From Cohnella fermenti (GTDB lineage: Bacteria; Bacillota; Bacilli; Paenibacillales; Paenibacillaceae), in contig NZ_SSOB01000010.1 in the NCBI RefSeq assembly GCF_004801405.1, positions 124,001 through 188,000 of the forward strand: 64,000 nt of DNA, read 5' to 3'. Below are positions 25,155 through 33,909 of this stretch, one piece after another (the first letter of the stretch is position 1; the number at the start of each line of letters is the position of its first letter). Made by a program: the position numbers and the translations under genes. The notes beneath the pieces were generated by a model. That model worked only from the letters and a program-made list of their open reading frames with translations. It was not told where the DNA came from and made no database searches.

Positions 25155-25183
25155 AGGACCCTTGACTAGCGTCAAGGGCCCCT
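25155..25183 (-). terminator. Probable terminator of the stalk-domain operon
   Basis: An 8-bp stem (25070 region excluded; 25070 not involved) formed by GTCAAGGG/CCCTTGAC at 25158-25165 and 25170-25177 with a four-base loop, just after the stop at 25189. The T tract is short, so efficiency is doubtful. Confidence 0.5.
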
Positions 25184-25188
25184 AACAA

Positions 25189-26187
25189 TCAGATCCCGAT
25201 GCCGAGGTATTGCTCCGCCAGCTTGCGGTAGGTCTCCTTCGTGGTCTCGTACGTGCCGCGGTAACCGGCGATCGTCGCCGTAATGTCCGCGTCGTCCGCT
25301 CCGGCCGCCTTCAGCTGCGCCGTCGCGGTCGTCATCGCCGCCTCGAAGCTCGCATCGCAGCTCGCAAGCTGCACGTTCGCCTTCGCGACCAGGTCGGCAT
25401 CGTCCGTCGCGGTCAGCACCAGCCCCGATATCGAGGCGATGCAGCTCGCCTTGAGGCTCTCCAGCTTCGTCTGCGTCGCCGCCTTCACCTGGTCGACCGT
25501 CAGCGTCGCGCCGCCCGAGCCGCCCGAGCCGCCGCCTGTCGTATTCTCCCCGCCCGAAGAAGCCTCTTCTCCGCTGCCGGACGAAGTACCGGAGCCGCCC
25601 CCGGAGCCCGCGTTCGCGAGCGCTTCGAGGTACGCCTTCGACTTGCCGATGACGCTGCCCGTCTTCGCATCCCAGTCAATCGTTGTGCCGATCGCCTCCG
25701 ACATGAAGCGAACGGGAACATAGATCGTTCCGTTCAGATTGAATGCCTGCTGGCCTTCCGGCAGCTTCTTCTCCGCACCGTCGAACACCAGCTTCACGCT
25801 GATCGGGGTCACCGTCACCGACTTCAGCTCGACCGCCTTGCCCGCATTCGCCTTGGCGGACGCGGCGGCGTTCATCAGATACTCCTTCAGCACAACCGTC
25901 TGCGAGCTCGTCGGATCGGATACCGTCACGGTACCGGTCTTGCTGTTCCAATCGACGTTCTTCTGCAGGGCGTAGGAAGCGAATCTCAACGGAATATAGA
26001 CGCGAGATTGATAAGCGAAGGAGAATTGCCCCGTCGGCAGCGCGAGCGCCTGCCCGTCGAAGTTCATCTGCACGTTCTGCTGAGCCACCGTAACGCCGCT
26101 CGCCGCAGACGCCCCGCCCGCCAGCGGAGTCAGCGCCAGGAACAGCGCCAGCGCGAGGCCGGACAGCCGAATTTTGTTCATCTTCAT
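25189..26187 (-). CDS. Secreted copper-amine-oxidase-N-like stalk-domain protein
   Basis: The 332-aa product has a signal peptide (1-28), two stalk repeats (about 30-90, RVYIPLRFASYALQKNV; and about 125-185, TIYVPVRFMSEAIGTTIDW), a Gly/Ser/Glu linker (190-225), and a C-terminal helical domain with two cysteines (KASCIASI near 245 and ASCDASF near 275). The C-terminal domain resembles that of the 26708-27412 product in cysteine spacing. The ATG overlaps the VanZ stop as ATGA. The stalk domain is common in Paenibacillaceae surface proteins; function unknown. Confidence 0.75.
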   Translation of the reverse strand: MKMNKIRLSGLALALFLALTPLAGGASAASGVTVAQQNVQMNFDGQALALPTGQFSFAYQSRVYIPLRFASYALQKNVDWNSKTGTVTVSDPTSSQTVVLKEYLMNAAASAKANAGKAVELKSVTVTPISVKLVFDGAEKKLPEGQQAFNLNGTIYVPVRFMSEAIGTTIDWDAKTGSVIGKSKAYLEALANAGSGGGSGTSSGSGEEASSGGENTTGGGSGGSGGATLTVDQVKAATQTKLESLKASCIASISGLVLTATDDADLVAKANVQLASCDASFEAAMTTATAQLKAAGADDADITATIAGYRGTYETTKETYRKLAEQYLGIGI

Positions 26188-26711
26188 GTCGTCGTTGTCC
26201 CTTCTTTGCGTCCATTGGACTTTTTATCCATTCTGCTTAATCGAACCCGACAGATCAATAGAATGAGGCCAATCGCCAGAATTGCGCCCAGCAGATCGAC
26301 CCCGACATCGAGCAGAGTCGATGTGCGGTTCGCCACATGCGACTGGTTCCACTCGTCCGTCAGCGCCGCGGCCCCCGTCAACGTCAGCGCCGCCAGCGCG
26401 CGCCAGCCTCTCCCGCGAATGAAGAAGAGCGACAGGAACAGCAGCGCGGCGAGCAGGCCGTACTCGAACATATGGGCACCCTTCCGGAGGAAAAACTCAA
26501 TAAACGAGTAAGGAGCGTCACCGGAGACGATGCCGTGGTGGTAGCGGAAGCTCACATTCGGCACGATCCGCTCGGCCGTCTCCTCCGGAATCCATCTCTG
26601 GAGCTGCGGCTTGATGTCCTGCTTCTGATACGGCTGCGAGGAGAAGCCGAAGATCACGAACAGCCATCCTGCGAGGACAAGCGGCGGAATCGCTCTCCAA
26701 TACCTTCTCAT
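26184..26711 (-). CDS. VanZ family membrane protein
   Basis: The 175-aa product has four predicted transmembrane helices and VanZ-like motifs: FGFSSQPYQKQ near residue 20, FFLRKGAHMFEYGLLA near 75 and LTDEWNQSHV followed by LDVGVDLLGAILA. VanZ relatives are linked to teicoplanin resistance or cell envelope stress, though most are of unknown role. ATG 26711 overlaps the upstream stop by four bases; the longer upstream frame is the shadow of that gene. Confidence 0.85.
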   Translation of the reverse strand: MRRYWRAIPPLVLAGWLFVIFGFSSQPYQKQDIKPQLQRWIPEETAERIVPNVSFRYHHGIVSGDAPYSFIEFFLRKGAHMFEYGLLAALLFLSLFFIRGRGWRALAALTLTGAAALTDEWNQSHVANRTSTLLDVGVDLLGAILAIGLILLICRVRLSRMDKKSNGRKEGTTTT

Positions 26712-27412
26712 TCCGCCCCCGCTCCCCACGCCGCCAGGATCGCCGCCATCGCCGTCATCCGCGCCTTGCCCTTGGACGCCGAATACCCCGACCTCCACTC
26801 CGTCAACTGCTTCTCTCCCGCCTCCGAACCGCCGTATTCCTTCTCCGCGTCCGCAACAATCGCGTCGAACTGCCGGTCGCACTCCGCCTCCGATGCGGCG
26901 ATCTCCTCCATGAACTGCTCCTGAAGCTCATCGGCCGACACCTTGCCTCCCGACTGTCTCGCCTGCTTGATATAGGCGACCACTTCCCCGGACAACTGCC
27001 CCGCCTTCGCTTGGCAGCCTGTCCGCAGCTTCGCGAAGCGGGCCTCGTACTCGGCCCGCACCGGATCTTCGGCGGCGCCGCCAGCTTCGGCCGCCGCCGG
27101 CTCTGCCTCCTTCGCCGCGGGGGGCGACGCCGTCGGCCCGTTCGGCTCGGCGCGCTCTGCCTCGCCGCCACCGGCCTCCTCCGCGGCGGGCGGCGGCGAG
27201 GCCTCCCCGGCCGCCGTCGGCTCCGTCGCCTCTTCCCTCGGCTCAGGGGATGGCGACTGCGTCGCTTCCGGCACCGGCGCCTGAACCAGCCGGTCCGTCA
27301 CCTGCCCGATGCGATACCCGATCGCCACCGCGGCAATGGTCAACACGAGCATCGCCGCGGCTCCGATTGCGATCCAGGTTCGCGGCTTCACTCGCTTGTT
27401 CGAATTGTCCAT
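26708..27412 (-). CDS. Membrane-anchored protein with Pro/Ala/Glu linker and cysteine-paired helical domain
   Basis: The 234-aa product has a short cytoplasmic N-terminus, one transmembrane helix (residues about 12-32, IAIGAAAMLVLTIAAVAIG), a disordered Pro-Ala-Glu linker (40-115) and a C-terminal helical domain (120-234) with Cys in RTGCQAKAG and AECDRQF. The domain looks paralogous to that of the 25189-26187 product. I do not recognise the family. It is coupled to vanZ downstream and follows the 27426 gene by 13 bases. Confidence 0.65.
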   Translation of the reverse strand: MDNSNKRVKPRTWIAIGAAAMLVLTIAAVAIGYRIGQVTDRLVQAPVPEATQSPSPEPREEATEPTAAGEASPPPAAEEAGGGEAERAEPNGPTASPPAAKEAEPAAAEAGGAAEDPVRAEYEARFAKLRTGCQAKAGQLSGEVVAYIKQARQSGGKVSADELQEQFMEEIAASEAECDRQFDAIVADAEKEYGGSEAGEKQLTEWRSGYSASKGKARMTAMAAILAAWGAGAE

Positions 27413-27425
27413 GCCCGCTCCTTCC

Positions 27426-28136
27426 CTAATTCTTCAGATCTTCCTTCTGAGAAGCGTCATAGCTCTTCCCTTGGCTGAGGCCATACTTCTTCGCGATCTC
27501 GATCAGCTCGTCGTATTCCTCTTCCGTCAGCTTCTCGAGAATAAGCGCCTTCGCTTCCTTCTTCTTCTCGAGCGTCAGTCCGCCGTTCGCGAGCTGCTGC
27601 AGCGTCTTGATGTCGTCCACGCTGAGCCGCTTCAGCATAACGGTCATCACCTTCGTCTTCTCGGAGAACGAGATGTCCTCCTTCACCTGCTCCGCCTTGT
27701 CCGTCGAGATCTCCGCGCTGTACGTCGGCGCAGCTTCTGTGGACGGCGAGGCCGAGGCTTCGGGCAGCTTGCCACCCTCCCCGTCCTTACCCGATTGCGC
27801 GTCTGGCGACTTGTCCGGCGAATTCGTTCCCGTATCCGTTGGAGACGCCGAAGGCGACGAAGCTTCCTCCGACGGGCTTGCCGCCTCGTCCGAAGCCGAA
27901 GGCTCCGCAGCCCCCCCGTCGGAAGCGGATGGCGACGAGCTTGGCGTGTCCTCCCCCTTCACCGCGGACTCGAACATGGCGTCAAGCACCTTGTCGGCCG
28001 TGTAATTGATAGCGAAGTACCCGCCCACGCACGCAATAATGATAAGTCCTCCGAGGATGGAGGCCAGCCAGATCCATATTTTCCGCCGGGACTTCTTCTT
28101 CCTCCACTTCCTCTTCCTTACCAGTTCCTCGCTCAT
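27426..28136 (-). CDS. Membrane-anchored protein with Ser/Pro/Glu linker
   Basis: The 236-aa product has a basic N-terminus (RKRKWRKKKSRRK), one transmembrane helix (about 22-43), a long Ser/Ala/Pro/Glu-rich extracellular linker (60-140) and a C-terminal helical domain (150-236). No known family can be named. It heads the four-gene operon running to 25189 and lies 21 bases after the truncated ugd copy. A decayed copy of this gene lies at 30590-31080, next to the intact ugd. Confidence 0.65.
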   Translation of the reverse strand: MSEELVRKRKWRKKKSRRKIWIWLASILGGLIIIACVGGYFAINYTADKVLDAMFESAVKGEDTPSSSPSASDGGAAEPSASDEAASPSEEASSPSASPTDTGTNSPDKSPDAQSGKDGEGGKLPEASASPSTEAAPTYSAEISTDKAEQVKEDISFSEKTKVMTVMLKRLSVDDIKTLQQLANGGLTLEKKKEAKALILEKLTEEEYDELIEIAKKYGLSQGKSYDASQKEDLKN

Positions 28137-28157
28137 GGCTCCGCTCCCCGCCTCCGC

Positions 28158-29105
28158 TTAATCTCTGCTGAACAGGTCCCTCGTGTACACCTTGTCCGCC
28201 ACATCCGCCAGCTCTCCCGACATCCGGTTCGCCACGATCACATCCGCCCGCCGCTTAAACGCCGCGAAGTCGTTCACGACCTTGGAATTGAAGAAGTCCT
28301 CCGAGAGCGCCGGCTCGTAAATAATGACCTCGATGCCCTTCGCCTTAAGCCGCTTCATAACCCCCTGGATCGCCGACTGGCGGAAGTTGTCCGAATCCAT
28401 CTTCATCGTCAGCCGATAGATGCCGACCGTCTTCGGATTCCGCTTCAGAATCATCTCCGCGACGTGATCCTTGCGCGTCCGATTCGCATCGACGATCGCC
28501 GACATAATGTTCTGCGGCACGTCCGAATAATTCGCAAGCAGTTGCTTCGTGTCCTTCGGCAAGCAATAGCCGCCATAGCCGAACGAGGGATTGTTGTAGT
28601 GATCTCCAATCCGCGGGTCCAGACTGACACCGGCAATGATCTGCTCCGTGCTCAGACCTCTCACCTCGGCATACGAATCCAGCTCGTTGAAGAAGGCCAC
28701 CCGCATCGCCAGATACGTATTCGCGAACAGCTTGATCGCCTCGGCCTCCGTCGAGTCCGTGAACAGAACCGGAATGTCCTCCTTGATCGCCCCTTGAACG
28801 AGCAGATCCGCGAACACCTTCGCCCTCTCCGACCGCTCCCCGACCACGACCCGGGACGGATAGAGATTGTCGTACAGCGCCTTGCCCTCCCGCAGGAACT
28901 CCGGCGAGAAAATAATATTGTCCGTCTCGAACTTCTCCCGAACCGACTGCGTGTACCCGACCGGCACCGTCGACTTAATGACCATTACCGCATCCGGGTT
29001 AATCGATAACACGGCGGCAATGACCGCTTCCACGCTCCGGGTATTGAAGTAATTTTTGTCCGGGTCGTAATTCGTCGGCGTCGAGATGATGACATAATCT
29101 GCCTC
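28158..29105 (-). pseudogene. 5'-truncated UDP-glucose 6-dehydrogenase copy
   Basis: This copy matches the intact ugd at 31095-32258 from residue Glu73 to the end. Within the 290-residue stretch from Val98 I count five substitutions. It lacks the N-terminal NAD-binding Rossmann part; a TAA stands directly before Glu73, and sequence beyond 29107 is unrelated and AT-rich. The catalytic Cys segment [12 protein letters not shown] is intact. The frame could start at GTG 29027 but the product could not bind NAD, so I call it a pseudogene. Confidence 0.88.
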
Positions 29106-29159
29106 TTAGATATTTTATTTAAAAAGCTTACTTCAGAAAGAATAAGCTCGTCAACATGA

Positions 29160-30314
29160 TTACCTCGTTACACCAAATGTATTGCTACTTTGAACGTACC
29201 GATTTGTAAATCTTTTTCCTAGGTTAATTAGTGGAACTTCAATATACTTATAAGCAATTGCTGATACCACAATACTAACAAGAAGAACTAGAATGTATAT
29301 GATCCAAATTGGCAAATTGTCATGGAACAAATAGATTAAGCTATAAAGAACAATCCAATGGTATAAATACAGGCTATACGATATCCTCCCTAGGAACACA
29401 ATCGGCTTTAACAACAATAACGAGGCGAAATTAGGAGAACAAATGGCAAGAATCATAAAGAAACCGGCTGCTACTGCAATCATATAATCACCGATCATAT
29501 GACCAAAATGAAGATCGAAAGTCTTTAGCACTTTGTTGAAAATCCCCGAGTAGTTATAGAGTAATAATGCGATAACGACCAACATCCACTTATATTTATT
29601 TTGGACTTCTGCATACATAATTTTCAATTGACTAGCATGCTTCGCTATTAAAGAACCTAGTAAAAACATAGAGGAATAATGAAGCGAATCGAAATAGCTA
29701 GTGTTATTCCCGTTTCCTAGATGCCATTCGAATATTGAATTCAAGATCCCACTAAAAGATAAAATGATACAGAGACCAATAATATATCTCCAATTTAGCC
29801 TGATCACTAGAAAGACTAGAAATGGGAAAATTAATGATATTCGCATTTCATGTACTAATGACCATATTACACTGTTTACCGCGTTAGTATGAGGATCACC
29901 AATGAGGATAACATGTTCAACAATCAAATTTGCCGTTATTGGCTCATTCCATGATTTATTGAACCAACTTGATACACTGTCTATCCCTTGAGTAGAAAGC
30001 ATATTACATAGTACAAAGGCAAAGAACATTGCAATTATGTAAGGAATGTATATCCGCAGAATCCGTTTCAAATAAAATACAAGAAAAGTATTATTTTTAC
30101 CATTAAGATATGGCAATGTTAAAACGAATCCACTCAGTACAAAGAACAAAATTACAGCCGGCATCCCGTTTACAAAAACTCTTAAAGGAGATATCCCACC
30201 CAATAGTGCAACCGATAATGGGGTATCGACCACCTGGGCAATGTGGCCGAATACAACAGTCAGCGCAGCAATCCCTCGTAACGAATCCAATTGCAAAATT
30301 CGGCCACTCTCCAT
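29160..30314 (-). CDS. Acyltransferase family 3 membrane protein
   Basis: The 384-aa product has about ten transmembrane helices and the acyltransferase-3 start LDSLRGIAALTVVFGHIAQV, with His in the FGH motif, and later FFVLSGFVLTLPY. These enzymes O-acetylate exported sugars. The gene is markedly AT-rich compared with its flanks and lies where the 5' end of one ugd copy should be, so it was probably acquired with, or caused, that truncation. It would act on the polysaccharide made by the nearby locus. Confidence 0.85.
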   Translation of the reverse strand: MESGRILQLDSLRGIAALTVVFGHIAQVVDTPLSVALLGGISPLRVFVNGMPAVILFFVLSGFVLTLPYLNGKNNTFLVFYLKRILRIYIPYIIAMFFAFVLCNMLSTQGIDSVSSWFNKSWNEPITANLIVEHVILIGDPHTNAVNSVIWSLVHEMRISLIFPFLVFLVIRLNWRYIIGLCIILSFSGILNSIFEWHLGNGNNTSYFDSLHYSSMFLLGSLIAKHASQLKIMYAEVQNKYKWMLVVIALLLYNYSGIFNKVLKTFDLHFGHMIGDYMIAVAAGFFMILAICSPNFASLLLLKPIVFLGRISYSLYLYHWIVLYSLIYLFHDNLPIWIIYILVLLVSIVVSAIAYKYIEVPLINLGKRFTNRYVQSSNTFGVTR

Positions 30315-30589
30315 ACATTACCTCCAAGACTGATATTAAGTTAGGTCTGCTGAATGATTCTTTAACAGGAAATCAGAGCGAGGGTATTTTCATTCGTCGC
30401 TTGTTAAAACGAGGCATTTTCAAAACTACGTTGAATTGCAAAGCAACTCATTCAATTCATTGCGTACTTTATCGCGACTATGGCTAAATCTTTTAGGTGA
30501 ACCTATAAAGGCAAAACTCATTTCGCTTAATAATTGATGCATCAGATAGCCTTAAGCTAAATTTCTTCAATTTATATATGCTTTTGCAA
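30315..30589. other. Intergenic stretch resembling the ugd upstream region
   Basis: No gene seen. Part of it (about 30340-30375, GCTGAATGATTCTTTAACAG) resembles 32300-32335 upstream of the intact ugd, as expected if it is the leftover leader of the truncated copy. Confidence 0.5.
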
Positions 30590-31080
30590 ATCCTCACAAC
30601 TTTCCCCTTCACTAAAGCCATACCTCTTCGTGATCTGGATCAACTTACTGCACTTCTCCAATCAGTTTCTGAGGAAAATTAGTCTTCGCTTTTCTTTTTC
30701 GAGCGTCACCCCGTCGCTCACCAGTGTCTTGATTTGATGCTATCATGCTGTGCCAACGTCCGCTCCCCTCGTTTTCCCCAAGAACGGGATTACCCATCAG
30801 CGCATCTCCTGACTTGTCCGGCAAATTCGTTTCCGTATCCGCAAAGGCAACAAAGCCTCTGGAGGGGCTCCATTGAAAGCTGATGAAGCATGGGAAGCAG
30901 ACTACGACAGGCTTTGTGTGATCTCTCACTACATCACGGACTCGAACACGACGTCAACACCGTGACGGCCGCGTAATTAATGGCGAAGTTTCCACGCGCA
31001 CAATGATGAGCGCCCTGAGGATGGAGACCAGCCAAATCTATATTTTCTGACGGAACTCCGCCTTCCATATACGATCCGCT
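30590..31080 (-). pseudogene. Decayed copy of the 27426-28136 membrane-anchored gene
   Basis: Stretches along the whole length match 27430-28100 in the same order, for example GCCATAC..CTTCG.GATCT.GATCA near the 3' end, ACTTGTCCGGC.AATTCGTT.CCGTATCCG in the middle, and CGGACTCGAACA..GCGTCAA and GAGGATGGAG.CCAGCCA near the 5' end. Numerous indels and stops destroy the frame. It lies immediately downstream of the intact ugd, as its active paralogue lies downstream of the truncated ugd. Confidence 0.75.
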
Positions 31081-31094
31081 CTTATCGTTTCTGC

Positions 31095-32258
31095 TTAATC
31101 TCTGCTGAACAGGTCCCTCGTGTACACCTTGTCCGCCACATCCGCCAGCTCTCCCGACATCCGGTTCGCCACGATCACATCCGCCCGCCGCTTAAACTCC
31201 TCGAAGTCGTTCACGACCTTGGAATTGAAGAAGTCCTCCGAGAGCGCCGGCTCGTAAATAATGACCTCGATGCCCTTCGCCTTGAGCCGCTTCATAACCC
31301 CCTGGATCGCCGACTGACGGAAGTTGTCCGAATCCATCTTCATCGTCAACCGGTAGATGCCGACCACCCTCGGATTCCGCTTCAGAATCATCTCCGCGAC
31401 GTGATCCTTGCGCGTCCGATTCGCATCGACGATCGCCGACATAATGTTCTGCGGCACGTCCGAATAGTTCGCGAGCAGTTGCTTCGTGTCCTTCGGCAAG
31501 CAATAACCGCCATAGCCGAACGAAGGATTGTTGTAGTGATCTCCAATCCGCGGGTCCAGGCTGACACCGGCAATGATCTGCTCCGTGCTCAGCCCTCTCA
31601 CCTCGGCGTACGAATCCAGCTCATTGAAGAAAGCCACCCGCATCGCCAGATATGTATTCGCGAACAGCTTGATCGCCTCGGCCTCCGTCGAGTCCGTGAA
31701 CAGAACCGGAATGTCTTCCTTGATCGCCCCTTGAACGAGCAGATCCGCGAACACCTTCGCCCTCTCCGACCGCTCCCCGACCACGACCCGGGACGGATAG
31801 AGATTGTCGTACAGCGCCTTGCCCTCCCGCAGGAACTCCGGCGAGAAAATAATATTGTCCGTCTCGAACTTCTCCCGAACCGACTGCGTGTACCCGACCG
31901 GCACCGTCGACTTAATGACCATTACCGCACCGGGGTTAATCGACAACACGGCAGCAATGACCGCTTCCACGCTCCGGGTATTGAAGTAGTTTTTGTCCGG
32001 GTCGTAATTCGTCGGCGTCGAGATGATGACATAATCTGCCTCTTTATACGCAACATAATTGTCGGTTGTTGCAGTCAGCTTGAGATTTCCTGTCGCAAGA
32101 TACTCCTCAATCTCCCGATCGATGATCGGCGACTGCCCCGAATTGATCAGATCGACCTTCTCCTGAATGATGTCGAGAGCGATGACCTCGTTGTGCTGAG
32201 CCAGCAGCACCGCGTTGGAGAGGCCGACGTAGCCTGTCCCGGCTATGGTGATTTTCAT
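31095..32258 (-). CDS. ugd: UDP-glucose 6-dehydrogenase
   Basis: The enzyme oxidises UDP-glucose (or a related UDP-sugar) to the uronate with NAD. The 387-aa product starts [20 protein letters not shown] with the Rossmann GxGYVG, and has the STVPVG motif near 117 and catalytic Cys253 in [12 protein letters not shown]. The ATG at 32258 follows GAGGAGA; nine upstream codons in frame are not counted. It provides uronic acid precursors for the exopolysaccharide locus. A nearly identical truncated copy lies at 28158-29105. Confidence 0.93.
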   Translation of the reverse strand: MKITIAGTGYVGLSNAVLLAQHNEVIALDIIQEKVDLINSGQSPIIDREIEEYLATGNLKLTATTDNYVAYKEADYVIISTPTNYDPDKNYFNTRSVEAVIAAVLSINPGAVMVIKSTVPVGYTQSVREKFETDNIIFSPEFLREGKALYDNLYPSRVVVGERSERAKVFADLLVQGAIKEDIPVLFTDSTEAEAIKLFANTYLAMRVAFFNELDSYAEVRGLSTEQIIAGVSLDPRIGDHYNNPSFGYGGYCLPKDTKQLLANYSDVPQNIMSAIVDANRTRKDHVAEMILKRNPRVVGIYRLTMKMDSDNFRQSAIQGVMKRLKAKGIEVIIYEPALSEDFFNSKVVNDFEEFKRRADVIVANRMSGELADVADKVYTRDLFSRD

Positions 32259-32647
32259 ACATTGTCTCCTCGTAATATCTATCATCTTAACTATAAACTA
32301 GGGCTTACTGAATGCTTTTCAACAGGAAATTCAAGACGATTCGGCGGCGGGACAGTAACGTTGCAAGGCCTGCTCTACAGATTCATTACCAATACTTGTA
32401 GCTTAGTCGCCAATCCACTTATCTTGGCAAAACGTATATGAATCCCCCTCACTATATTTACGTCTAAGTTTCGAATCACTTAGCCAAATCCTTTCAACCT
32501 GCAGAATAGAGGGTTCCTATCAAGTGTGGTAAATCTGATCTGCATAAAACAGCAGGATACTTGTAGTAGTTCTCTGATATGAAAGCCACAGTGTTGGGCC
32601 CTCATCAAGCCCTAATTATTCTCACAATATCTTTTACGATGAAATAT
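32259..32647. other. Intergenic stretch upstream of ugd
   Basis: No gene is visible. The first part resembles 30340-30375, the leader remnant of the other ugd copy. The rest is AT-rich and marks the edge of the imported block. Confidence 0.5.
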
Positions 32648-33886
32648 CTAACTTTGTAGCTTTAACCTATTTCTTTTTTCATTATCAAGTATAAATAAAC
32701 CTATCATCATTAAAAGTTTAACGATACTCGAAATTAACATAGCCCAACAAAATCCTATTAGTCCATATTCCCTATAAAACAAAATAGTACAAATCACATA
32801 CAATAGTACATTCACTAGATTTATTATAAATTGCCATTTTATATCATTAAATCTAAGTTGAAATGGTTGGATTATTGAAGAGATTACACCTATTAATGCT
32901 GTAGCTGTTGTAATATAAATCAGTTCCAATGATCTATCGGCCCACTTTGGATACAGCAATGTTAGTATTGGTTCACTTATTAATATTACTATAAAGTATC
33001 CAAATGTAGCGACGATTGTAGTGATTGTAATTATAGCAACGAAATCCCTTGTCCTGATTCTTTCCATTTTAGTAAGATAGCTAAGCAAGACCCCACTTAT
33101 CGGAGTTGTGACCATTGATATGAATTTCCCTACAATTGTTGCAGAGTAGTAATAAGAAACAGCGGCTGGTCCTATTAGAGGAAACAATAGCAGTTTATCT
33201 GCATACGTTATTATTGTCTTCATAAAGACCGAGAAAAACAAAATTATCGATTTATACAAAGTTCCTTTAAATAAATGCGTCATTGCAAACTTCTCATTTA
33301 TCAAATTATTCTTGTTGATAATGTATAACAAACTGAAACTAGCTCCAAAAATAAAAATTAGTTGCCAGTAACCAGTTACAATAAACATCACTAAACCAAC
33401 TAGGTATCCAATAGCCAATATGAGATTATTAATTAGGATTGCCTTATAATTAATTATGATTCTAAAGCTTACTATTAAGTACTCTCTTATGATGTTCAAG
33501 CAAGAAAATAATGCGACAAATATGATATTTAGTATAGAAAAGTGTTCCTCATAATATATAGTGCCTACTACCATAAGTATTGAATTGATTATAATACTTG
33601 CTGCTAATAGAATATTAAAATCGCCAATACTCTTATTAATTTGATATTCATCATTTAATAGCAATCTAATGTTATTTAGTACACTGCCAAAGGGTAAACT
33701 AAATAATGTGGATAAACTGATTATTGTTACAGCCAGACCGTAGTCTTGCTCCCCCAGTTGGCGACCAACAATTGGTAGCACTATAAACTGAAGAAATAAT
33801 ATCGGAACAGAAGATGCAATAATATTTAAAATTGAATCAGAAACCAATTTTCGGGATATCTTCCCCCGTACCATTTTAAGTTTCAT
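32648..33886 (-). CDS. Polysaccharide flippase, Wzx-like
   Basis: The 412-aa product has 12 or more transmembrane helices and the layout of the MATE/Wzx-like oligosaccharide flippases (N-terminal NIIASSVPILFLQFIVLPI, GEQDYGLAVTIISL). It would move lipid-linked repeat units across the membrane. The gene is AT-rich; no good ribosome binding site is seen for the ATG at 33886, and ATG 33874 is an alternative. It follows the polymerase-like gene in the Wzx/Wzy locus. Confidence 0.85.
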   Translation of the reverse strand: MKLKMVRGKISRKLVSDSILNIIASSVPILFLQFIVLPIVGRQLGEQDYGLAVTIISLSTLFSLPFGSVLNNIRLLLNDEYQINKSIGDFNILLAASIIINSILMVVGTIYYEEHFSILNIIFVALFSCLNIIREYLIVSFRIIINYKAILINNLILAIGYLVGLVMFIVTGYWQLIFIFGASFSLLYIINKNNLINEKFAMTHLFKGTLYKSIILFFSVFMKTIITYADKLLLFPLIGPAAVSYYYSATIVGKFISMVTTPISGVLLSYLTKMERIRTRDFVAIITITTIVATFGYFIVILISEPILTLLYPKWADRSLELIYITTATALIGVISSIIQPFQLRFNDIKWQFIINLVNVLLYVICTILFYREYGLIGFCWAMLISSIVKLLMMIGLFILDNEKRNRLKLQS

Positions 33887-33909
33887 TTTTATCTAACCAA
33901 TCTTTTGAT

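Larger units (their letters stand above)
24797..25188. other. Intergenic stretch with decayed coding sequence
   Basis: No intact gene is seen. On the minus strand, a frame reading KLANSLLIGVKLGLGYVKPV (inside the 76-bp repeat) stops, and a neighbouring frame continues with EHGRILGEVTKKQNEIYESL and ends at a stop before a terminator at 24910-24941. This looks like the 3' part of a gene disrupted by frameshifts. Confidence 0.45.

Noticed and set aside
24894..25175. 93-codon minus-strand frame across the second 76-bp repeat
   Set aside because: Its composition is not coding-like; neighbouring frames show decayed coding sequence instead.
29160..30314. Insertion sequence as cause of the ugd truncation
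   Set aside because: No transposase, terminal inverted repeats or target duplication could be seen; the inserted gene is an acyltransferase.
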